The notes beneath the pieces are model-generated. The model was not told the DNA's origin and searched no databases. It worked only from the letters and a program-made list of their open reading frames with translations. Of a stretch of DNA of 64,000 nt, positions 11,861 to 22,553 are shown one piece after another. The stretch is from Adiantum capillus-veneris (Eukaryota > Streptophyta > Polypodiopsida > Polypodiales > Pteridaceae): positions 143,105,858-143,169,857 of the forward strand of contig CM043949.1 in assembly GCA_014529385.2 (NCBI GenBank). The letters are read 5' to 3'. Each line of letters begins with the position of its first letter. The first letter of the stretch is position 1. A program made the translations under genes and the position numbers.

Positions 11861-12073
11861 ATGAATCACGAAGCTTTGTATGATCCTTTCATTCCCATTG
11901 CAAGGCAAAAGGTACACATAATTGTTAGTACTAAGTTGCAATTTCAACGTGTCATTCGTAGAATTTTAGGTCCTCTTAGGTTGGCCGAGATAAACGCTTC
12001 AGTAAATCCTTTTATTTTGCCTCTCATTAGGTACGACCTTAGTTTGGACGTCTATATTTTTGTTTTGTTTTAA
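11861..12073 (+). CDS. Gypsy-1 leader ORF A1 (unknown)
   Basis: A 70-codon frame with an ATG start, the first after the primer site. I do not recognise the product. It is clearly a paralogue of A2 downstream: a 63-residue ungapped alignment gives about 26 identities, including the block NPFILPLIRY versus NPVILPLINY, the shared EI.AS, and the same C-terminal FVLF/FILF followed by a stop at the same place. The C-terminal third is hydrophobic. Keeping two such diverged copies open suggests they were under selection. Whether it is translated alone, or supplies an upstream exon for the B frames, is unknown. Confidence 0.55.
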   Translation: MNHEALYDPFIPIARQKVHIIVSTKLQFQRVIRRILGPLRLAEINASVNPFILPLIRYDLSLDVYIFVLF

Positions 12074-12094
12074 GCATTAGGACATGCATAGGCC

Positions 12095-12313
12095 ATGGAT
12101 AATGGCCCAGGAATAGAGGTTTTTCCCTTTCATTTTACTCCACACATTAGAATAAACGTTGCAATTAGTAGAAAGATCCATTTTCAACAACGAATGGTGT
12201 TCATGTTTGGTGCCCAAAGAGCAGGAGAAATTCTTGCATCACCAAACCCTGTCATTCTACCTCTCATCAACTACCACACTTCTTTTGATGTACATGTGTT
12301 CATTTTATTTTAA
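12095..12313 (+). CDS. Gypsy-1 leader ORF A2 (unknown, paralogue of A1)
   Basis: A 72-codon frame starting at an ATG in a good context (GCCATGG), 21 bases after A1 stops and in a different frame. It shares about 40% identity with A1 over the last 63 residues; the conserved core is EI.ASPNP.ILPLI.Y..S.DV..F.LF. No membrane signal peptide or known motif is evident. It lies immediately upstream of B1, which has no ATG of its own. Function unknown. Confidence 0.55.
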   Translation: MDNGPGIEVFPFHFTPHIRINVAISRKIHFQQRMVFMFGAQRAGEILASPNPVILPLINYHTSFDVHVFILF

Positions 12314-12339
12314 AATGAAGTGCAGCCCGGCAAAGTAGT

Positions 12340-12894
12340 GTGTATGTTTGTTTTTTCTTTGTCCAAGTTGTTACAAGAAACAAAAAAACGATCATTTGTT
12401 CTAACTGGGAATGTGTGTGCAGTGAAAGTTCAATCCTTAGAGATCTAGCTCTATTACCAATTGAGTTGCAGGAGCAAGTAGTAAGGCGTCTCCCTCATAA
12501 CAAGAGGGTGGTGAAGTTAAGACGGAAGGTCCTACGCGTTGATTCCATTTTCCTCTTGTTGTTGGGCACTAAGGAAGACCGCGCATTCATCCAACTAGTG
12601 TGTGCCCTAAGATTGGTAAATAGAGTGAAATTTGGCGTTTGGCGAGTGCATTTCACCATTGAGGAAGACTCTTCAGGAAACTTGCGGCCAGAGTTCATGC
12701 TTCATAGACTCACATTTGGTGAATTTTTCCCTCATTTGCGTCTTATTAATAGTCTTCCTTTCGCTTTCAACAAAGGAGATAGGGAGCTATTCAGAGCTTG
12801 TCTTAATAAAGAGAGCATAGAGAAGATTGCAAATTTGTATAAATTCTCATCCTTCTCTACTTTCTATGACACTTTGTTCATAGAGACATTGTAA
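12340..12894 (+). CDS. Gypsy-1 leader ORF B1 (F-box-like N-terminus)
   Basis: A 184-codon frame with no ATG: after the in-frame stop at 12316 the first possible start is GTG at 12340, and the first Met is deep inside the protein. A pyrimidine-rich stretch ending TTTGTCCAAG (about 12350-12366) looks like a 3' splice site. The body starts LPIELQEQVVRRLPHNKRVVKL, which resembles an F-box helix pattern (LP..L...I..RLP......L). It aligns with B2 throughout, sharing VRRLPH, FIQ..CAL..V..V.F and RL.F.EF.P.L.LINSLPF.F. The F-box reading is inference; the paralogy is direct. Confidence 0.55.
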   Translation: MYVCFFFVQVVTRNKKTIICSNWECVCSESSILRDLALLPIELQEQVVRRLPHNKRVVKLRRKVLRVDSIFLLLLGTKEDRAFIQLVCALRLVNRVKFGVWRVHFTIEEDSSGNLRPEFMLHRLTFGEFFPHLRLINSLPFAFNKGDRELFRACLNKESIEKIANLYKFSSFSTFYDTLFIETL

Positions 12895-12948
12895 ATCTCT
12901 TTATGCTTTTGAATGATTTAACCATAACCCTAAGGAGTTTTTGTCCAG
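12891..12948 (+). other. Candidate 58-nt intron joining B1 to B2
   Basis: Starts GTAAAT at the last codon of B1 and ends TTTTTGTCCAG just before the B2 body. Removing it joins B1 to B2 in frame and removes the B1 stop. 58 nt is short for a plant intron, and no transcript data are available, so this is a hypothesis. Confidence 0.35.
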
Positions 12949-13399
12949 GAATTTTGTAGCACAAGTGGAGTCTTTAAATCTTGCAAACTTGATTGGACTT
13001 GATGAGGATGTTCTTTATGAAATTGTGAGAAGGTTGCCTCACTCCGACTGTGTGGAACTCGAAGGAAAGGGGCTCCTAGTCAATTGCTACTTTCTCACGG
13101 CCTTCGACGAGCATGAAGATCTAGTTTTTATACAAACCGCTTGTGCATTGGGAATTGTAGAGCAAGTGCAATTTATCACTTGGGACGTGGTTGCTCTTTT
13201 GGATCCAGAAAAGGAAGTTCTAGAGATTTCTGTTTATCGCCTTAGCTTTGAAGAATTTCAACCCTTCTTAGAGCTCATCAATAGTCTACCCTTTTGTTTT
13301 GATCAAACAAATCGAGACCTTATTGAAGCTTGGATAGCTGAAGAAGAAAACCTAGAGTGGTATTTTCTCACTTCTTCATTTGCAGGCGAGTGGTTCTAG
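12941..13399 (+). CDS. Gypsy-1 leader ORF B2 (paralogue of B1)
   Basis: A frame of about 150 codons without any ATG; the open frame follows a splice-acceptor-like TTTTTGTCCAG (ending 12948), so the true N-terminus is probably NFVAQVESLN. It contains EDVLYEIVRRLPH and LINSLPFCFDQTNRDLIEAW, matching B1 at about one third of positions. It ends 49 bases before the gag-pol ATG. A further acceptor-like TTCATTTGCAG lies at about 13374-13385. B1 and B2 may form a two-repeat protein if spliced. Function unknown; a ubiquitin-ligase adaptor role would be speculation from the F-box-like start. Confidence 0.5.
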   Translation: MSRNFVAQVESLNLANLIGLDEDVLYEIVRRLPHSDCVELEGKGLLVNCYFLTAFDEHEDLVFIQTACALGIVEQVQFITWDVVALLDPEKEVLEISVYRLSFEEFQPFLELINSLPFCFDQTNRDLIEAWIAEEENLEWYFLTSSFAGEWF

Positions 13400-13448
13400 A
13401 TCTCTATTGTATCCCTTATTGTAACTCGTGTTGTAATCTTTCATAATA

Positions 13449-16400
13449 ATGGAGAGCCAACGCCAAATGTCTGGATATCCTCTTTTCTTTGGAGAGCCTG
13501 GAGAGGATGCAGAATTATTTTTAGCAAATTTCAAGATGTCTTGCCGTATCAAGAGGATAGTAACCGATCAAGAACGTGTAGAAATGTTTGAGGTGGTCCT
13601 TAGGAAAGATGCTAGTACTTGGTTTGACTCTTTGCCTGAGGAAGTTAAGGGGAATTACACAGAAGTTTTAAATCGTTTTAAGAGATACTTCTTTGATCCC
13701 CAAAACACTCAGAAACTATGGCAAGACATTGTTTCTCATAAGCAAAAGGACTTAGATGACTACTACTTGTACAAGCAAGAGTTTCTACGTCTTTGGGCTC
13801 TATGGATACGAAATGTTGCTAACCCTGGTGATGGTGCAGAATTTTTAAAGAAGGAGAGGTTCATAGCCGGACTCTTTCCTGACCTTAAGGTAAAAGTTGT
13901 GGCGGGAGCACCTGCTACTTTTGATGCAGCTGAAACTAGGGCTGCTGAAAAGTATAGGAAACTCAAGTGCTTAAGGGGAGAGGTTCCAATAGAAGGTCTT
14001 AGACCCAAAGGTAAGTCACAAGCATCAACATCGAGGGAGCTTCCTGAGGTAACGGCGGAAGTAATTGAGAAGTTAAACGAATCTTTAAGCAGCCTGTCAA
14101 TTCACCTTGCACAAGCTGTAGGTCCAAAGGGACAAGCAAAGAAGTCTGAAGAGCGAGATCCACGACCTAGGAGAGTCTTGCAATGTTGGAATTGCGGAGA
14201 GTCTGGACATGGGATGTATAATTGTCCTTGGCCCCGTGGGGAGCCAGGGAGGCCTAACTTGAATTACCCAGTGATGAATGCAGGAGAAGGAACTGGTCAA
14301 CAACCAAGGCTTCTACAAAGGCCAAATGGACCAAGACCACCTCCACACGGGGTAGAAGGAGTTCCACCTTTGCCAGATCCAAATGTGCATGTGGTAGAGG
14401 TGACAAATTCAAATGAGGTTGACATGGAAGCCAATGGAATTAAGCGTGGCCGAGGAAAAGGTAAAGAGAAAGAAGGAGTCACATCACAGAGTGACCATGG
14501 ACAAGGCAAGAAGGCAAAGGGAACCAAGGAAACCAAGAGGACTCGACGTCGTATCAACCTCCAAGACTTCCCTCTTGGACATGGTATGGCTCCGTACAAC
14601 TTGTTGGAAGACATGAGAGGTAAGGGTCCTGATATTTCATGGCCTCAATTTCTTGCATTATGTCCACAAGTTAGGAGGGATTTAACAAGGGCAGTTAGCA
14701 CTAGGAGAAAGGTAAAAGAGAGTGTGCCTGTTGTAAAAATTGCACAAGCTGAAATGAATGAGGACATTACACCGGTGCTAGACTGTTACATCAAAGGGAG
14801 ATTGGTTAGGAAAGGTCTAGTGGATGGGGGTGCACAAATTTGCATCATGACAGAGGGACTCATGCAAAAACTAGGCATGCACATCCATGAGACACCTGAA
14901 ATTAGGGTCAAGATGGCAAACAATAGCAAGGCTAGGTGCGTAGGCATTTGTAAAAATGTTTTTGTGGAGGCCTTTGGCATTAAGAAGGCAGTGGATTTCT
15001 ATGTCATGTCTACCAAGGGAAATGGTTACCCATTTATCCTAGGGAGACCATGGCTAATGAAAATGCGAGCTTTGCAGGATTGGGAGAGTGGAAAGCTAAT
15101 TTGCAGGAATGACAATCACAAGAAGGTTGTCTTTGACATGAAGGAGCAACGCCAAGAGGAGCTCCAGGAAGAATCATCTCAAAGTGAGACGGAAGAAGGT
15201 TGGACCGATAGCACTTCAGAAGAAGAAAGTAGCGGCAGCATTACTGAAGAGGAGTCTTCCATCGAAGTCATGGGGGTAAGGTTTAAGCCAAGCAACCAAG
15301 AGACCTCTTGTCAAGGCTTGGAGGAGGTAGGTCCTCAAGAGAACGAAGGTGATCAAGATGAAGGGATGCTGGAAGGTATGCTATCAACAACACTTACAAA
15401 GAATGAAAGAGAGGAGTTCAAATGTGTGCTAAGGAAGTTTCCTAGGCTTTTTGCTAAAGACTACACCGATGTGCGTGGAGTAGATGCTGTTCAACACAAA
15501 ATTGAGTTGAAGCCAGAGGCCACACCTAAGGCTCAGAAGCTACGAAGGCTAGGAGTCATCAAGGAGCAGGCTTTACTCAAGGAGGTAAGAAAGCTTCTAG
15601 CAGCAGGGTTCATTTATCCAGTGGAGAATTCAGAGTGGGTCTCTCCTGTTGTTGTCACTCCTAAGAAGAACGGCAAGTGGAGGGTGTGTGTGGATTACCG
15701 TCCCCTCAATGAGGCAACAAAGAGGGATCACTTTCCCCTCCCATTCCAGGATGAGATACTAAATGAGGTAGCTGGTCATGAGAAGTACACTGTGTGCGAT
15801 GGTTACTCAGGTTACTTTCAAATAGGGATTGCACTGGAGGATCAATTGAAAACAACCTTTATCACTCCTTGGGGTTGTTATGCTTTTAGAGTCATGCCAT
15901 TTGGTCTGACAAATGCTCCTGCAACATTCCAACGTTTCATGAATATGGTGTTTCAAGCATTCTTTGGAAAGTCAATTAGGGTGTTCATTGATGATTTCTG
16001 TATTTATAGCTCAAAATCATTGCATCTACAAAGGGTAGAAGAAGGTTTAAAGAAGCTCTACGACATGGGAGGTCAACTCAACCCCGACAAGTGCCATATA
16101 GGTGAGGATGAAGTAATCTTGCTTGGTCATAAAGTTTCTTACAAAGGCATTGAAGTGGATCCTTCGAAGGCAAAGGCTCTTATTGAGCTACCATCACCCA
16201 AGAGTCTTAAGGAGGTCATCTCATTCATTCAAAAGGTGAAGTATATGTCACGCTTCATTCACTTAGCCTCGGAGTTACTTCACCCTTTGCAAAAGTTGAC
16301 ACAACAAGTAGAATTTGCATGGTCTGATGAGCTTGAAGAGTACTTTTGTAACATTAAAGTCATTTTGTCAGAGCTACCAACACTCATGCCTCCTTGTTGG

Positions 16401-18728
16401 GAGTACACATTCTTTGTTAGCTCTAGTGCTGGGAAAGAAACAATTGGTGCTGTGTTGCTACAACAAGATCCCCACAGTACAAGGATGCGACCCATCTACT
16501 TTGCTAGTAGGGTCATGAATGCTTTGGAGAGAGACTACACAGAAGCAGAACTCATGATGCTTCCTCTCATGTTTGCGGTGAGAAAGTTTAGATCCTACCT
16601 GCTACCAAAACCTTTTGTAATTCTCACTGCAGAAAATTTGTTCCCTTGGGTGTCATCTCAAATGAATCTTAGTACCAGGATCTCAAAGTGGATTATGGAG
16701 TTGCAAGAGTTTCAATACTCTTTCAAGGTAGAAGATAGTGTGCGTGCACAATTGGCAGGGATTCTCACTTATAGGGTGCACGAAAAGGAGATTAAGGTGC
16801 CTGAAGTAAAGACCCTACCATTGCCACCACCAAAAAGTATTCCTAATGCTTTTACTTTGTTCTTTGATGGAGCTTTTCGTCGAGCCACAGGAAAAGCAGG
16901 GGGAGGGCTAGTGTTGCTCAACCCAAGTGGAGAGCTGGTCATGAAAGAGAAGTTCAATCTACCAAGTTCATCTAGCAACAATGAAGCAGAATATGACACT
17001 CTACTTCAAGGTTTGAAGATGTGCATTGGCCAAGGGATACAACGCCTCATGGTAAAGGGAGATGCACTTCTCATTGTTAAACAGATTTTAGGCATTTGGG
17101 CATGCAAGAATGAGAGATTACGAACAAAAGTTCATGCCATTCGTAGATTGTTTAATCAATTTGAAGAAGTGCAACTATATCATATTCCTAGGAAACAGAA
17201 TGAAGATGCTGATTTACTTGCACAACAAGCCGTTGCATGTGTAAAGAAAGAAGTGCAGGTCATCATGGTGGCGGCTGCTGTGAAGCAACCGAGGTACCAG
17301 GGATTGGAGTCATTGGCTCCCATCATTGGCTACATTTTGGAGGGTGAGTTTCCACCAGACTTCACAAAAGCTCAAAAGAGGAGACTCATGAAGAAGGCAA
17401 GCGTATATCTCTTCCTAGAAGGCTCCCTCTATCAAAGAGGGAAGGATCAAGTGTGCAGACGAGTACCAACTATCAAGGAAATTCCAGCCATTCTAAAAGG
17501 CTTGCATGAAGAGGCATGTGGTGGTCATTTTGCCCAAGAATTAACTGTGAAGAAGATTTTGCTTTCGGGGTATGTTTGGCCAAGTTTGCATGTGGATGTT
17601 CAACATTGGTGTAAAAGCTGTCACACTTGTCAGATAAATGGAAATAGAAGGTTGGTGCATGGCCCGAGGCAAATAGTGCTTGCAAATGGACCCTTTGAAA
17701 AGTGGGGCATTGATGCTATGGGTCCTCTGCCTAGGACAAAAAATGGTAAACTCTACATTCTAGTGGCTGTAGACTATATGACTAGGTGGGTGGAAGCACA
17801 AAGTGTGGCAAAGGTAAATGAGAAGACAGTGAGCAAATTCGTCTACACTCACATTTGTTGTAGATTTGGCACACCTTTGGAGATTGTTTCTGATAATGGT
17901 CCAGGGTTTAGAAAGGGATTGCTCACAGAAGTTTGTGAAGAGCTTCACATTCTACATCGTCATAGCACACCATACTACCCACAGTCAAATGGGTTGGTGG
18001 AGAAGGCTAATGGTGTCATTGCAGGAATCATTAGAAAGATGGTGCAAAACAAGACAAAATTATGGGATGACTTCTTGGATGGTGCCTTGTGGGCATATCG
18101 AACCACATATAGGGAAGCCACGGAGTTCACACCATTTCACTTGGTCTATGGTCAAGAGGCTTTACAGCCAATTGAGCTAAACATTCCAACAATGCGACTT
18201 CATGGCAAATCAGCACAAGATGATCAAGAGGTATGGATGGATCGACTTCTTACGTTAGTGGAGCTTGAGTGGAAAAGAGAAGCAGCATACGAGTGCTACA
18301 AGAGGAAAGCCACACAAGCGAAAGAAACGCACGACAAGAAACTGAAGGACAAAGGCATCAAGGAAGGAGAGCTTGTGCTAAGGTATGACAATCGACTTGA
18401 CAATCGTTTTGATGCCAAGTTTGAAACTAGATGGCAAGGGCCATACATAGTCAAGAAGGCTTTCAATTCTAGCTACTATCAGCTTATGGACTTGAATGGT
18501 AAAGAGCTCTCCAGGAAGGTAAACGGGTATCGCTTGAAGCCCTATTTGAGTCGCCTTCTACCAAAGGATCTACCAAAGATCTGTCCAAAGGCCGCTGTCT
18601 CATGTAAGTATTGTTACATGAAGCATGAGTGTAACTCCAGTCAAAATTCTGAGGGGCCAAACAATGAAGATCTCGTCAAGGACTCTGAAGCACTCTCTTT
18701 GGAAAAGATGCTCTATGATGGTACATGA
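13449..18728 (+). CDS. gag-pol: Gypsy-1 gag-pol polyprotein
   Basis: 1759 residues from the first ATG, with no internal stop. Order: gag (about 1-240); zinc knuckle CWNCGESGHGMYNC (about 246-259); basic linker; aspartic protease with LVDGGA (about D459) and ILGRPW; acidic spacer; RT with WRVCVDYRPLN and the catalytic VFIDD (about 845-849); a first RNase H whose catalytic residues are lost (FVSSSAG where DAS is usual, LTAENLF where TDH is usual); a second, archaeal-type RNase H with FDGA (about 1140), NEAEY, GDALLIV and EDADLLA; then integrase with an HHCC finger (ending CKSCHTC) and a DDE core: D in GIDAMG, D in VSDNGPGF, E in LVEKAN. Gag and pol share one frame, as in many gypsy elements. 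All active-site residues except those of the first RNase H are present, so the copy may be functional. Confidence 0.95.
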   Translation: MESQRQMSGYPLFFGEPGEDAELFLANFKMSCRIKRIVTDQERVEMFEVVLRKDASTWFDSLPEEVKGNYTEVLNRFKRYFFDPQNTQKLWQDIVSHKQKDLDDYYLYKQEFLRLWALWIRNVANPGDGAEFLKKERFIAGLFPDLKVKVVAGAPATFDAAETRAAEKYRKLKCLRGEVPIEGLRPKGKSQASTSRELPEVTAEVIEKLNESLSSLSIHLAQAVGPKGQAKKSEERDPRPRRVLQCWNCGESGHGMYNCPWPRGEPGRPNLNYPVMNAGEGTGQQPRLLQRPNGPRPPPHGVEGVPPLPDPNVHVVEVTNSNEVDMEANGIKRGRGKGKEKEGVTSQSDHGQGKKAKGTKETKRTRRRINLQDFPLGHGMAPYNLLEDMRGKGPDISWPQFLALCPQVRRDLTRAVSTRRKVKESVPVVKIAQAEMNEDITPVLDCYIKGRLVRKGLVDGGAQICIMTEGLMQKLGMHIHETPEIRVKMANNSKARCVGICKNVFVEAFGIKKAVDFYVMSTKGNGYPFILGRPWLMKMRALQDWESGKLICRNDNHKKVVFDMKEQRQEELQEESSQSETEEGWTDSTSEEESSGSITEEESSIEVMGVRFKPSNQETSCQGLEEVGPQENEGDQDEGMLEGMLSTTLTKNEREEFKCVLRKFPRLFAKDYTDVRGVDAVQHKIELKPEATPKAQKLRRLGVIKEQALLKEVRKLLAAGFIYPVENSEWVSPVVVTPKKNGKWRVCVDYRPLNEATKRDHFPLPFQDEILNEVAGHEKYTVCDGYSGYFQIGIALEDQLKTTFITPWGCYAFRVMPFGLTNAPATFQRFMNMVFQAFFGKSIRVFIDDFCIYSSKSLHLQRVEEGLKKLYDMGGQLNPDKCHIGEDEVILLGHKVSYKGIEVDPSKAKALIELPSPKSLKEVISFIQKVKYMSRFIHLASELLHPLQKLTQQVEFAWSDELEEYFCNIKVILSELPTLMPPCWEYTFFVSSSAGKETIGAVLLQQDPHSTRMRPIYFASRVMNALERDYTEAELMMLPLMFAVRKFRSYLLPKPFVILTAENLFPWVSSQMNLSTRISKWIMELQEFQYSFKVEDSVRAQLAGILTYRVHEKEIKVPEVKTLPLPPPKSIPNAFTLFFDGAFRRATGKAGGGLVLLNPSGELVMKEKFNLPSSSSNNEAEYDTLLQGLKMCIGQGIQRLMVKGDALLIVKQILGIWACKNERLRTKVHAIRRLFNQFEEVQLYHIPRKQNEDADLLAQQAVACVKKEVQVIMVAAAVKQPRYQGLESLAPIIGYILEGEFPPDFTKAQKRRLMKKASVYLFLEGSLYQRGKDQVCRRVPTIKEIPAILKGLHEEACGGHFAQELTVKKILLSGYVWPSLHVDVQHWCKSCHTCQINGNRRLVHGPRQIVLANGPFEKWGIDAMGPLPRTKNGKLYILVAVDYMTRWVEAQSVAKVNEKTVSKFVYTHICCRFGTPLEIVSDNGPGFRKGLLTEVCEELHILHRHSTPYYPQSNGLVEKANGVIAGIIRKMVQNKTKLWDDFLDGALWAYRTTYREATEFTPFHLVYGQEALQPIELNIPTMRLHGKSAQDDQEVWMDRLLTLVELEWKREAAYECYKRKATQAKETHDKKLKDKGIKEGELVLRYDNRLDNRFDAKFETRWQGPYIVKKAFNSSYYQLMDLNGKELSRKVNGYRLKPYLSRLLPKDLPKICPKAAVSCKYCYMKHECNSSQNSEGPNNEDLVKDSEALSLEKMLYDGT

Positions 18729-18742
18729 ATATACCATCATCC

Positions 18743-18752
18743 AGGGGGAGGG
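18743..18752 (+). promoter_or_regulatory. Gypsy-1 polypurine tract
   Basis: AGGGGGAGGG ends four bases before the 3' LTR, in the standard place for plus-strand priming. Confidence 0.85.
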
Positions 18753-18756
18753 CTAA

Positions 18757-21515
<2,759 letters not shown>

Positions 21516-21519
21516 CTAT

Positions 21520-21965
21520 CTTCCACATATTAAACCCTAAATGGCAGCACATCAGCACTTGAGAAGACAATATACATTTAAAATGTGGATGATACAATTG
21601 GTAGCCCTTGCTCTCTCAATTTTTGCCAACAAAAAGAAGGCTTATCGTCCAAGATGGTGTGTGTTGTAGCTCATGCACCAAAGCATTTTTTATTATTATT
21701 AGTATTTTTGACACACAATTGAGCTATGCCCATTTTCATACAAATTGATAGTGCAAAGCTTTAATGGGGAAATTATTGAGTCCATATGCAACATATATGA
21801 AGGTCACTAGCCAAAATATATGAAGGTCATAGCCAACATATATGAAGGTCACTAGCCAAAATGCTTATTTGTAAAACTTGGCTTTTGATCCTAAGTCGTG
21901 CCATCTCCTTCAATGACCTATTTTTTCTTCAAGAAACCCACTTTTAAAAAAGATTTTTGGCATTA
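21520..21965 (-). pseudogene. Copia-D integrase C-terminus/RT linker (middle part)
   Basis: Minus-strand remains lying between Gypsy-1 and Copia-1. It reads ESKGYQLYHP near 21600 (Copia-1: ESKGYRLYHP) and RKNRSLKEMARLRIKSQ near 21880-21950 (Copia-1: the AERKN...LTEMARCMVKSQ region). The order along the minus strand shows it continues the pieces at 27124-27429 and 8020-9090. Not functional. Confidence 0.72.
21791..21862. repeat. Three tandem copies of a 20-25 bp unit
   Basis: The unit ACATATATGAAGGTCACTAG (plus CCAAA) is repeated three times with small differences, inside decayed Copia-D coding sequence. Confidence 0.8.
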
Positions 21966-21970
21966 TATAT

Positions 21971-22197
21971 TGTTACCATATACATGTGGTAGTGATGTGT
22001 GTGAACACACTAGGACCGTTGGGGCATTTTTTCCCTCTTTAGGAGGTTTTTTCCCTCGTGCATTGTATATACGCCCATCACTCTAGGGCTATCAATCTTT
22101 CCATTGCACACGAAGGAACACACTCTCTATTGTGTGCCTTGAGCTTCCTTCGTCTTCTCCAAGCTGTCTGTGTTTCTCTGCAACCCTAATTCTAACA
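21971..22197 (+). repeat. Copia-1 5' LTR
   Basis: 227 bp. Contains the inverted phrase GTGTGTGAACACAC and the string TTTTTTCCCTC twice. Directly followed by ATTGGTATCAGAG. Confidence 0.94.
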
Positions 22198-22199
22198 AT

Positions 22200-22211
22200 T
22201 GGTATCAGAGT
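22200..22211 (+). promoter_or_regulatory. Copia-1 primer binding site
   Basis: TGGTATCAGAGT lies two bases after the LTR, the usual initiator tRNA-Met site of plant copia elements. Confidence 0.93.
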
Positions 22212-22553
22212 AGGTCACGTCCTCCCGGGCTTAGTCGCCAGCTGCTCCAGCACACGCCTGCTCACTTTCTCCGATTTCAGTGAGCTTTGGCGAGCGTTCG
22301 CGGGTCGACAAAAATTTTGGGAAAGCTCGAAGAGCTTGGTCTGCTCAGAATTTTGATTTGCCGTTTTGATTCTCTGCTCAGAATTTTGATTTGCATAGGC
22401 TATTTCGTCATTTTGTGCAGAATTTTTGTCAGTGCCGTTTTCTGCATAACAGGTGCCTTATAGTCTTCTACGGTTTGTGTTATATAGCACAGGTTGTTCC
22501 CGCTCCGTTTCTCCTATTTTCAGGTAGTTTTCACATCAGGTGCAGCATTTACC

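Noticed and set aside
14297-14614. Antisense frames of 60-105 codons across the Gypsy-1 gag-pol and other coding regions
   Set aside because: Shadow frames opposite clear coding sequence, without similarity of their own.
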